In this document: positions 32,360 through 42,900 of the stretch, piece by piece
How the letters are laid out: every line of letters starts with the position of its first letter
How positions within the stretch are numbered: position 1 is the stretch's first letter
DNA from: Chitinophagales bacterium
Lineage (GTDB): Bacteria; Bacteroidota; Bacteroidia; Chitinophagales; UBA2359
Direction of reading: 5' to 3'
Length of the DNA: 44,406 nt
Assembly: GCA_020628375.1 (NCBI GenBank)
Contig: JAHDFD010000013.1
Coordinates: 1 to 44,406, forward strand
Made by a program: the position numbers and the translations under genes
Notes under the pieces: model-generated
Database searches by the model: none
Told to the model about the DNA's origin: nothing
The model's input: only the letters and a program-made list of their open reading frames with translations

Positions 32360-33850
32360 ATGACTAAATACGCTGAATACAAAAAAATCAGAACGAAAGC
32401 AAATGATCTGAGTAAAGTAATTTCTGTACTTCACTGGGATCAGGAAACTCAAATGCCTCAAGGAGGCGCGGCTTTACGTGCTCAGCAAATTTCTACCTTA
32501 TCTGGTATTCTTCATGAACACAATACAAAAGATAGTTACGGAAAGCTTTTGGAAGAACTTAACAATGAAGCTTCTTTGGATGCTAAGCAAAAAAGGAATG
32601 TAGAACTTTCAAGAAAGAGATTCCAAAAAAACACCAAATTCGACCTTGACTTAATTATCGAATACAGTAAAACTTCTTCAGAGTGTTTTCAGGCATGGCA
32701 AAAAGCTAAAAAAGAAGATGATTTTGCCATCTTTGAGCCTCACTTGACTAAAATGGTTAGTATTAAACGCAGACAAGCTGAACTTTTGGGCTTTGAAGAC
32801 CATCCCTACACAGCCTTAATGGATGAGTACGAACCTGATATGACGACCAAAGAAGTAGAAGTATTATTTGATGAAGTAAGAGACAAACTAACACCTTTCA
32901 TTAAAAAAGTTTTCGATGCTCCTCAGGTGAACGATAGTTGGATTTCTCAGCATTACGATCACGATAAACAGTGGAACTGGGGAATGGATTTATTGAAATT
33001 CTGCAAATACGACCTTAAGCATGGAAGACAAGATATTTCAACACATCCTTTTACGACTGATTTTGGTGCACATGATGTTCGTTTAACAACACGAATTAAT
33101 GATAAGGACTTCATGGAAATGAGTTGGAGCACCTTACATGAATGTGGGCACGCTTTGTATGAACAAGGCTTACCAATTGAAGAATACGGTTTACCATCGG
33201 GCACATCTGTTTCACTAGGCATACATGAATCACAATCTCGACTATATGAAAACAACTTAGGAAGAAGCTATGATTTCTGGACATACTGTTATCCAAAACT
33301 ACAACAACTATTTCCTGAAAACTTAGCTGACATTAGCTTAGATGAATTTTACAAGTCGATCAACAAAGTTGCTCCCTCACTAATAAGAACTAGTGCTGAT
33401 GAGTTAACCTATCACTCTCATATTATGATTCGCTTTGAAATCGAAAAAGCACTGATCGAAGGCAGCTTAGAAGTTAAAGACTTACCTTCTGCATGGAATC
33501 AGAAATATAAAGATTACCTAAATGTTGATGTACCTTCAGATGCGATGGGCTGTATGCAGGATGTACACTGGTCACACGGAAGTTTTGGTTACTTCCCTAC
33601 TTATTCCTTAGGCAGTTTTTATGCTGCTCAGTTTTATCACAAACTTTCTAAAGATATTAATAATTACACCGACTTGGTTCGTAATGGTGATTATCAGCCT
33701 TTGTTAGATTGGCTAAGATGTAACATTCACCAACATGGATCTACTTATAAGGCAAGTGAGTTGTGCGAAAAGGCAACTGGCGAATCTCTTAACTTTGATT
33801 ATTTCCTAAAATACGCTAAAGAGAAATTCGGAGCAATTTATGGAGTATAA
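32360..33850 (+). CDS. M32-family metallocarboxypeptidase (Taq type)
   Basis: A 496-aa thermostable-carboxypeptidase-1 (M32) enzyme. The zinc motif is H260-ECGH264 (STLHECGHALYEQG). It is followed by the family motifs HESQSRLYEN (third ligand Glu region, about 289-298) and TADELTYH-like ADELTYHSHIMIRFEIE. It removes C-terminal residues from peptides in the cytoplasm (no signal peptide). The length is normal for the family. Confidence 0.95.
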   Translation: MTKYAEYKKIRTKANDLSKVISVLHWDQETQMPQGGAALRAQQISTLSGILHEHNTKDSYGKLLEELNNEASLDAKQKRNVELSRKRFQKNTKFDLDLIIEYSKTSSECFQAWQKAKKEDDFAIFEPHLTKMVSIKRRQAELLGFEDHPYTALMDEYEPDMTTKEVEVLFDEVRDKLTPFIKKVFDAPQVNDSWISQHYDHDKQWNWGMDLLKFCKYDLKHGRQDISTHPFTTDFGAHDVRLTTRINDKDFMEMSWSTLHECGHALYEQGLPIEEYGLPSGTSVSLGIHESQSRLYENNLGRSYDFWTYCYPKLQQLFPENLADISLDEFYKSINKVAPSLIRTSADELTYHSHIMIRFEIEKALIEGSLEVKDLPSAWNQKYKDYLNVDVPSDAMGCMQDVHWSHGSFGYFPTYSLGSFYAAQFYHKLSKDINNYTDLVRNGDYQPLLDWLRCNIHQHGSTYKASELCEKATGESLNFDYFLKYAKEKFGAIYGV

Positions 33851-33862
33851 TTTATAATAGAT

Positions 33863-33892
33863 GGTTGATGGTTGATGGTTGATGGTTGATAA
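33863..33892. repeat. Heptamer array GGTTGAT
   Basis: About four copies of GATGGTT/GGTTGAT between the M32 gene and the converging TPR protein gene. The same heptamer occurs as its complement (ATCAACC) at 35990-36020 on the other side of that gene. Confidence 0.8.
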
Positions 33893-33921
33893 AATTCATC
33901 ATTCATTAACCATCATTCATA

Positions 33922-35778
33922 TCAAATCGGGCTATCAAAATTTATTTCCGAAGATAATTTTCTAATGAGTACAATATCCTGAATATCCTCTAAACAATCA
34001 TAATCCTCCCTAAATGCTTCTTTCCACTTTTTCGCCGCTTCAATATCTTTCAACTTAGTGTAGCCGTAAAACATAAAGAAAGTATAAACAGCAACCTCAT
34101 TATCCACATTATCAAAGTCTGTTGCTTTTTCAATAAAATCCAAGCCTTTTGCTACATCTCCAATAACGATTTCGTGTTGTGCTTTCAGAAACTGTAGCGT
34201 TTCCACTTTTTCTGAAAATCTGCTATAATCTTCATCAGTCGTTAAGGTTTTAATTGCTTCACTAAGAAATGGCAATGCCTTTTCATTATCAAAAGTGTAT
34301 AAATAAGCATAGCCTAAATTGATATGAAAAGCTGGGTGTAATTTCACATCCTTTTCTTTAGCTACCTTTTCAGCTTCCAATAAATGATAAACCGCTTTAT
34401 CGATATTTCTTTCAAAATAATAAGAAGCTATATCAATATGCACATTCTCCATATCATATTGATCTGGAGTTTCAAAACATTTTTTAAGACATTCGATCGC
34501 TTCTTTATAGTCTTTTTTATTTGCTGCTTTATACGAGAGTTCGTAATAATCTTTATCTATATTATTAGCATCTCCAACTTTATTGATTTCTCTGATAGTC
34601 CATAACTGCTCTTTGATCTTAGGTCTTGTTACTTCAACTTTAGAAAAATGATCCAGCACAACTGTATCACCAATACTTAATTGCTCTTTCTGAACAGAAT
34701 AAGTTTCCCTTTTTTCATTGTAAGGCGCTAAAACCTGATAGTGAAATGGAATAGGATAGTTATCATGCAATATTTTACAAACACCATTCTCATTTCCACA
34801 AACAACAACCAGCTCCCAACCCAAACAGTTAACTATTTGATAAACTCTTTCTGGCTGACCAATTCGCAAACCAGACTTATACATAAAGTTATGATACTTA
34901 TCTTTATCCTTATAAAGCTTCATTGAACTTTGACTATTTACCCAATATTTTTGCTTTTTATGTATTGAAAGCAGATAGTAAATAACATGATCTTCTTCTC
35001 TGAGATTGAATGATTTTTTTAGTATTTCATGTTTATTTTCATCTATAGAACCTTTAAACCCGAGTGGCACAATTGCAAAATCGCTCAACTTATAAAAAGA
35101 AGATCTTCTGCTAACCTTGTTTGTTGCCACATCAACCTGAACCAATTCCAGAGCTTCTTCCGGGATTACTTTTTTCCCTTCCTCGTAATAAAAAAGTACT
35201 TCATGGTCATCATCTGTAATTACAGAAATTTTGGCTTTTCTCCCCAATGGAGCTAAAGTAAGTAAATTCAGATATGTTTTTTCATAATTGAAACTCAGTG
35301 TCTTTAAGTCAAAGTCTGATGCTTTCAGCGGTTTAGATTTGGGAGCATCTTTAATTATTTCAAACTTAAAATCAAAAGGATTCAGAATGTAATCCCAGCC
35401 TTCTTCCCAATCGAACATCCCACACAAATACTTATCAGGATCATTTTCAATATCTTCCCATTTAGTATTTTGAAAAGCAAAGTAATAAGCATGTTCTGCA
35501 TCAAACTGCCCAAAACATTTTAGTTCTGGATACCATACTAAAAACTCATTATAGTCAGCAAGATCTACATACTTAATTTGCAACATCCCAGAAGGGTCTT
35601 GTTTTTCGATATTCAGATTTGATTCAAAATTACTTGTATGAACACGACTTGTTTTGATTTCAAGGTCTGCTGCTGCTACATACTCTATATCAGCTAAATC
35701 TTCGTAATTCAAAACCTCTTTTAAGTTTAACTTTTTACCAGCATTCAAAAAGGCTAAATAAGCTTCAGGTAGATTCAT
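33922..35778 (-). CDS. Hypothetical protein with C-terminal TPR-like repeats
   Basis: A 618-aa cytoplasmic protein. The first ~400 residues show no recognised family; they contain aromatic, acidic segments (CFGQFDAEHAYYFAFQNTKW, MFDWEEGWDY) reminiscent of SMI1/KNR4-like or immunity-type folds. From about 405 on there are TPR-like helix pairs (YYELSYKAANKKDYKEAIEC, HINLGYAYLYTFDNEKALPF). It stands alone between two heptamer arrays. No function assigned. Confidence 0.75.
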   Translation of the reverse strand: MNLPEAYLAFLNAGKKLNLKEVLNYEDLADIEYVAAADLEIKTSRVHTSNFESNLNIEKQDPSGMLQIKYVDLADYNEFLVWYPELKCFGQFDAEHAYYFAFQNTKWEDIENDPDKYLCGMFDWEEGWDYILNPFDFKFEIIKDAPKSKPLKASDFDLKTLSFNYEKTYLNLLTLAPLGRKAKISVITDDDHEVLFYYEEGKKVIPEEALELVQVDVATNKVSRRSSFYKLSDFAIVPLGFKGSIDENKHEILKKSFNLREEDHVIYYLLSIHKKQKYWVNSQSSMKLYKDKDKYHNFMYKSGLRIGQPERVYQIVNCLGWELVVVCGNENGVCKILHDNYPIPFHYQVLAPYNEKRETYSVQKEQLSIGDTVVLDHFSKVEVTRPKIKEQLWTIREINKVGDANNIDKDYYELSYKAANKKDYKEAIECLKKCFETPDQYDMENVHIDIASYYFERNIDKAVYHLLEAEKVAKEKDVKLHPAFHINLGYAYLYTFDNEKALPFLSEAIKTLTTDEDYSRFSEKVETLQFLKAQHEIVIGDVAKGLDFIEKATDFDNVDNEVAVYTFFMFYGYTKLKDIEAAKKWKEAFREDYDCLEDIQDIVLIRKLSSEINFDSPI

Positions 35779-36159
35779 AATTTCAATTTTACAACAAAAT
35801 AAAAACTATTCAACCTAGCTAAGTTCAGATTCTTAAATTTGTTAAGATTCTTTTAAAATTAGTATGGTTTTCCTCTTTATTTACTAAAAAGAAAGATATA
35901 GTTCTATTTTTGGACTTTTAAAACTCAGTTCACCATTCACCAATCACCAATCACCAATCACCAATCACCAATCATCAATCATCAATCATCAATTATCAAC
36001 CATCAACCATCAACCATCAATTACCACCAATAACTCTAGGGCAAATTCAAAATAAAATACTTGCAAAAAAAGTATAATTAATTAAAGCGAATTTTTTAAT
36101 CAAAACTAATTTATATATTAGCACGAGACATTTATTTACAACCCCTTTAAATCTTAATT
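35779..36159. other. Intergenic region dominated by heptamer repeats
   Basis: Positions 35929-36026 are ~13 copies of a seven-base unit that drifts from CACCAAT through CATCAAT to CATCAAC. The rest is AT-rich. It lies between two divergent genes and must contain both promoters. Confidence 0.75.
35929..36026. repeat. Heptamer tandem array CACCAAT/CATCAAT/CATCAAC
   Basis: Consecutive seven-base units with block-wise changes of one base, indicating successive local expansions. The last block equals the reverse complement of the array at 33863-33892. Confidence 0.85.
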
Positions 36160-36906
36160 ATGAAACAACTATTTCTGTACATTTTAATTTTGATTCAGTG
36201 TGTATGTTACGCACAAAATGAATCTGTTAATCTCTCCGACCATGTCCGGTCAAATAACTTAGAAGAAGTAAAAGCCAATTATTCTTCTCAGGAAATCATA
36301 AAAATTGATCTTAAGTCCGGATTACGCCCTCTGCAATTAGCAGCTAAAATGGGACATTCTGACATTGTTGCTTACATTGTTTCTCAGGAAGCATTTCTTG
36401 AAACAGGTATATATGTTGAAAGAAATGAAAAGCCTGCAATGATTCATGCAATTGAACATGGACAATTAGAAGTCATTAAAGTATTATTGGATAGCGGCAC
36501 ACGAGATGCTAACAATCGTTGGATGGGAAAAACTTATTTATTCCATGCTTATGACTTAAGTGCTGACAAGGCAGTAATAGACCTATTAGTTGAATATGGT
36601 GCTGACAAGGCTCTTGCAATAAGAGATAAAAAACAAACTTCAAAAATCGAAAAAGTAAATACAGTAGCTGAGAATTTGACTGCTGAGTTATTAAAAGACT
36701 TTCAATTCGATAAGTATCAATCTATTGATGTTTTCAATGTTAACCTAATGGCAGCTCAAATGCTCTATGAATTTGAAGAAAAATATAAGGGAGATGATAA
36801 TGCTATAAAGAATGAAAGAGCGGTAATTATGGAATACAGAAATAAAAAGTTATTCCGATTACTAGATGCTAACCAACGAGTTACTTTCAATCAACTATTC
36901 AAATAA
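36160..36906 (+). CDS. Secreted ankyrin-repeat protein
   Basis: A 248-aa protein with a signal peptide (QLFLYILILIQCVCYA). Three to four ankyrin repeats follow at about 38-150 (SGLRPLQLAAKMGHSDIVAY, KPAMIHAIEHGQLEVIKVLL, KTYLFHAYDLSADKAVIDLL), then a helical C-terminus. Ankyrin repeats bind proteins; the partner is unknown. Located 31 bp before the giant surface protein gene on the same strand, so co-expression is possible. Confidence 0.85.
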   Translation: MKQLFLYILILIQCVCYAQNESVNLSDHVRSNNLEEVKANYSSQEIIKIDLKSGLRPLQLAAKMGHSDIVAYIVSQEAFLETGIYVERNEKPAMIHAIEHGQLEVIKVLLDSGTRDANNRWMGKTYLFHAYDLSADKAVIDLLVEYGADKALAIRDKKQTSKIEKVNTVAENLTAELLKDFQFDKYQSIDVFNVNLMAAQMLYEFEEKYKGDDNAIKNERAVIMEYRNKKLFRLLDANQRVTFNQLFK

Positions 36907-36937
36907 CCATTTTGCAAACATCATTAAAGAATATAAA

Positions 36938-39900
36938 ATGAAAAATAAATATTTACTTTTAACTATACTATTCTCCTTTTTCAGTGCAAATGTTTTCGCT
37001 GAGATTGTGCCGGGTAGTAACGATGATCCATGTACGGCAACTAGCTTAGCTGTTGGACAGTGTGGCTTTGGGACTTTTGCCGATTATACAGAAACAGATG
37101 TTGCTGACGCTCCTAACCCGGGGTCTTGTACCAATGGTAGTGCCGATGGTGGTTTTCTTGACAACGGAAGCTGTGCAGATGCCTGGTTTGAGGCCACAGT
37201 TCCTGCCGATGGTATTTTAGACATTGATGTTGACAGAACATCCACAGACGGCTCTGCCGATATGACATTGGCAGTTTATACAGGTGCAACTTGCTCTGGT
37301 CTAACACAATATGCATGCGATGGAGACGGTGGTCCAAGCACATTGCCTGTAATTAACATTAATGATATAGGCTTAGCTGGACAAACTATCTATATTCGTT
37401 TATGGGACTGGAATTGCAACACCACTACAACTGATTTTGAAGTGTGTCTGTCAAATCCAAACATAAATACTGATATACTTTTGGATGCTGGCACAAATGG
37501 AACTACAGTAAGTGTAGATTGTGGAGCATATTACAACTTTTATGATAGCGGTGGACCTGGAATTGTGAATGGTGCTACTGATTATGCAAACAATGAAAAT
37601 AACACGATAACTTTTTGTGCGCCAGCTGGACAAAATATTCGATTAACATTCTTGAATATTTTTAACAGTACAGTTGGAACAGGAACAATAATTCGTCCGG
37701 CTGGTGATGGCACACATGCCCTCGATCTTGATGCAGGTGGAAGTACTACAGGTGGTGGTGATTTAGCCGATTATTTGACTTTTTATGATGGCACATCGTC
37801 AGGCGCCCCGATTATCAGTGTAAATACCGGTGAAACATTAAGTTATCCTTCACCGGGAACTATTGTTTCAAGCGGAACTTGTTTAACAGTTAATTTCACT
37901 TCAAGTCAAACTACTGTTGAAGAAGGATGGGAAGCTGTGGTCGAGTGTGTTAACGACCCTACACCGACAACAATAAGTTCTGGAACTTGTGGAACAGGCT
38001 TAACATTGTCTGATGACACGTATAACAATGGAGGAAGTGCCTCACTTGTCGAAAATGACCAATTCATTGTAACCTATTGTCCCGACATTCCTGGTTCGTG
38101 TATGTTCGCTGGTGACTTGAATGGTTTTTTAACTGCTTTGAATCTTAACCCTAATATGGATTACTTATATGTTTATAATGGAACAGATGATACAAGTTCA
38201 CCAATTGCCATTCTTACTGGTTCAAGCGACAATGTATTAGGAAATGGTTCTGAAACTACTACTAATATTACAGGTATTACTGCTTTTAATGATTGGACAC
38301 CAGCAAACCCAGGTGGTTGTTTGACATTCAAATTAGTTACCAATAATTGTATAAATTACCCAAATTGGGCTGCGGGTGTAGCAGGTTTCGATATTGATAT
38401 GGAATGCGTTGAATGTGATTTAGGAAATGGTGGAGGCACCGAATGTTCAAACGCAACCTGTATAAATGCAAATGGTTTTTGGGCTGGAACGAACATTGAC
38501 GATACTGGAAATGGATATGATGCAACTTATAATCCTAATGGAACCGACCCAGGAGAAGAAAATGGAACAGGTAATTATTCAGATGGCTGCGATCCTTCTG
38601 AAATCACACGTTTAGAAAATACAATTTGGTATCAGTTTGCCACGCCTGATATTTGTGAAGAACTCAACTTAGAAATTTTATTGAACTATATCTCGTGTCA
38701 GAATGAAAGAGAAGACGATAATGGAATTCAGTTCACTATTTGGGAAGGTCCTGTTGGTGCATCAACAGGCTGTGTGTCTGGTTCTTGTCCTAGCGCTGAC
38801 GGTAGTGGTTGGGATAATGATTCAGCAGATGGTACTATAAATGCTCCAGAAACAAGTAATGGTTATGATATGTTTGGTTGCTTTGATAAATTAATTGCAG
38901 GTCAAGGTGTTTCTATAACTGGTTTGAATTCAAATACCCACTATTATATTATGATCGATGGGTTTACTGGTCAACACTGTTTCTTCGATTTTTATTTCGA
39001 TCTTTTCCCTCCGGGAATTACTTCACCTTTAGTCATACCAGATCCTGCTAACTTTTGTTCAGGTTCTACAGATGAAGGTACGTTTACTGTAACTTCATTA
39101 GATTTTGTTGAGTTCGTATATGATCCTACACCTTATGCTTCAGTAGCAGATGCTATAGCTGCCGAAAGTCCTCAAAATGCTTATGACAATCTTTCGGGAG
39201 GTGCAAGTTCTTTAGGAACTGTTCCGAATGTACAAGATCCGAATAACCCAACAGCAACGACTACAGCAACGCTTGAATTTACCGGAGCTACCTTCCCAAC
39301 GAATACAACTTGCGGTATTCAGGTATATAACTTATATGCTATTGCAAATGAGTTTCCTGCGGGTGGCTATGGAAATGGTAGCGATGCAACTGCCGATGAT
39401 TGTTTCCCATATCAGGTAACGCAGGTTACTATTTTCCCTACTTTAAGTGTAACTACAGATGGCGATGGAACATGTGGAACTTTAACTGCTGTATTGGAAG
39501 CTGCTGATGGATCAGAATGTGAATCTGAAACAGCTGTTAGTTGTGTAGCCGATGGAGATGCCTTAAATTATGATTTCTCAGCAACTGCAACAATTACAAA
39601 TCTGGGCACTCCTCCAACTGCTTGTAACTTACCTACTTTATCGGGTAGTTTGACCTGTGCGGGGTGTGCAGTAACAAGTTGTAACTGCCCAACGTGTCCG
39701 GCACCTCCGGCAATCCCAACTGTAAACGTTGCTCCGGTTGCCTGTTTCCCACAATACGCCGACCAAGCTGAAATGGATGCAGCTGCCGATGGAAGTGAAG
39801 ACAATCCATTTGCTACTTGGAATGGTGCTTTAGCCTATGCACAAGCTAATAATATCAATTATATTTCTTTCGCTCCTGCAACATATCAAACTGATAATTC

Positions 39901-42900
39901 TGTTTTCAATGCGTTTGGTTTGGCAGGTGGATGGCCTGTAACATTAGACAATATGTATGTCGATGGGCAAGGTTCAACAATAATTGGAAATGGAACATCT
40001 GTGGGTTTTGCTGATATAGAAGCTGATAATGTTACCATAACAAATATCAATTTAACAAATTTTGCACAGGGCTTAGAAATCGAAGATGTTGCTGGCTTTA
40101 CTATGTGCAATAGCGTCGTTGACAATTCAGATAACAATGGCCTTAATGGTGTTTTTGTAAATTCAGATGCCTCAAATACCGATGCAACTTTTATCAATGT
40201 GGCATTTAATAATCACGACGGTCCGAATTTTACATCAGCTATGGATATTTGGGCAAGTTCTGTAACAGAAGGCATTAATACGACTGTTAATTTCTGCGAG
40301 GCAACTTGGAATTGTAACCAGCGTGATGGCTTTGGTGGTGCGTTATTTATTGGACACGACCCTGATAATCGTCCTCCTTCCTTTGCTGGTCCAATTGTAT
40401 GTATGCAAGGTGGTGGTTTCTACGATAACTTAGGAATTGGTGCTGCAAGTGATGGTGGTGCATTAAATGTACAGGATAACTCAACATTAAATATAGATGG
40501 AACCGAATTTGTTTGTAATACTTCAAATGCAGATGATGGTACTTCTGGTGGAGGTGCTATTCGTATTCAAGGTGGTGCTGATGTAGATATACAAAATGCT
40601 AACTTCTCTGGAAATACAACAATGCAGTATGGTGGTGCTATTTTATTTACGAATAACGATCTAACCGATCCCGCATTAACTATTTCTGGTTCGTCATTCT
40701 TTAACAACATAGCAAATAGTGGTGGTGCTATTTGGATCGATGGAGAAACGACCTCAACAATTAGTTCGAGTTATTTTACTGGAAATGAAGCGAACGCAGC
40801 AAGTGGTTCTGATGCTCATGGTGGTGGAGCAATTCATGTAGATGCTTTCCCAGATGGTTCAAATGGTCAATTCAATACAACAACTACCACATTCACTTTA
40901 GAAAATTCAATTGTAACCGGAAATTCAACAGTTTATTCTGGAGGTGGTGGAATTTTCTTTAATTTAACAGATAATAGTTCTGATGCTCAAGGAAATGGTA
41001 CTTCTGATATTCTTACAATTAATAACTCTTCTATATGTGGAAATACAGCATCAGGTGGAACTGATGGAAATGATGTTACAGAATATACCTACGAACCATT
41101 CTTATCTACACCTAATTCTTCGTTAACGATTAGTGGTAGTAATATTGGAGATGGAAATGTTTACGCTTACTCTCCTACTTCATTTTTAATGAGCCTGAAT
41201 CAGGGAGATTGTTCTACTGCAGATCTTACAATCCCAACATCTGCTTTAACTTGCCCGGCTTGCCCGGCAGAACCAAGCACTGCGAGTGATTGCTGTTTAG
41301 CTGACGCAGGAAACATAATACGACCTACCGGTGGCGAAGTTGACCCTGTAACAGGAAACCAAACAATTTGTATAGGCGATGATTTAGCTGCTTTCAGCAA
41401 TGATTATACAGCCACTGATGAAACTGTACCAGACCCTGCTACAGATTTTGAAACGACTTATTTATTAACCGATGCTAGTGGTATTATTTTACAAGAAGCG
41501 ACTAATGGAGATTTCGACTTCTCTATTTTAGGTGTAGGTACTTATGATATTTATGTATTGAATTATTCAACTGCTGACAATATACCTAACACTATTGCAG
41601 CTTATTTGGCTCAATTAAGTTCAGCAACAGCAGGTGGAATAGGATCAAATATTTCAGAAATAATTGCTGATGACAGCGATGTTTCATCGGGTGGTGCTGG
41701 AACTGGAACCTTCTGTCTGGATTTAGATAACTTGGATGATGATGGATTGGATGATGATTCTGATGTAGTTCAGGTTACCATAGTTGAAGAACCTGATGCT
41801 GGTGATAACGGAACAGCTTCTGCTTGTAATGATAGTGCCGAAGGTACTTCAACTGTTGATTTAGGAGCTTCTTTGGGTGGAACACCAGATGCAACAGGAA
41901 CCTGGGCAATAACAACCGATCCATCTGGTAGTGCTGTTATTGGAGCAGGAAACATAGTTGATTTTGATGGTTTAACAACAGGAACGTATATCTTCACATA
42001 CACTGTTACAGCAACCGCACCTTGTACTGATGATACTGCAACGGTAACAGTTACCGTTTCTGATTGTGCTTCGTGCCCAATATATAATGCTGTTTTAAGT
42101 GGAAATGTAACTGTTTGTGAAGACAATACTGCAACTAATTTAACAGTGACTATGGATGGGGGAACAGCACCTTATGAAGTCATTTATTCAGATGGTTCAA
42201 GTAATACAATTATTTTCACTTATAATAGTGGTGATAATATTTCAGTTTCACCTATTGTAACAACAACTTATACTTTAGTTAGTGTAACCGATGCAAATGA
42301 TTGTCCAGGTACTGTATCAGGAACAGCATTAGTAACAGTCAACACCTTACCAGATGCCGGAATAGATGGAACAGCCGAAGCCTGTGATGATTCAACAGAA
42401 GGTACAAGCGTCATTGATTTACCTGGCTCATTGTTAGGAATGCCAGATACTGGAGGTGTTTGGGCAGAAACAACTAGCTCAGGGGCAAATATTACCACTC
42501 CAAGCGCAGTTGACTTTACTGGAGTTACTCCTGGTACATATACCTTTACCTATACCGTAGCAGGAACGGATCCTTGTGTGGATGACGTTGCCACTGTAAC
42601 GGTAACAGTTAATGACTGTGCCACGCCTTGTCCAGCTATTGATGGCGTGTTAAGCGGGGGAGCAACCGTTTGTGAAGACAATACCACAACAAATTTATCA
42701 GTATCAATAACAGGAGGAACTGGACCGTATGATGTTGTCTATAGCAATGGAATAAATAATATTTTATTAAATGGCTACACAAGCGGAACTGCAATAAACG
42801 TTTCACCTACTGTTACAACAACATATACATTAGTTTCAGTAACAGATGCTAACAATTGTTCTGGAACTGTTTCAGGAAGTGCAGCAATAACTGTAAATAC

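Noticed and set aside
35929..36026. Repeat array as CRISPR
   Set aside because: Contiguous heptamers without spacers; a microsatellite.
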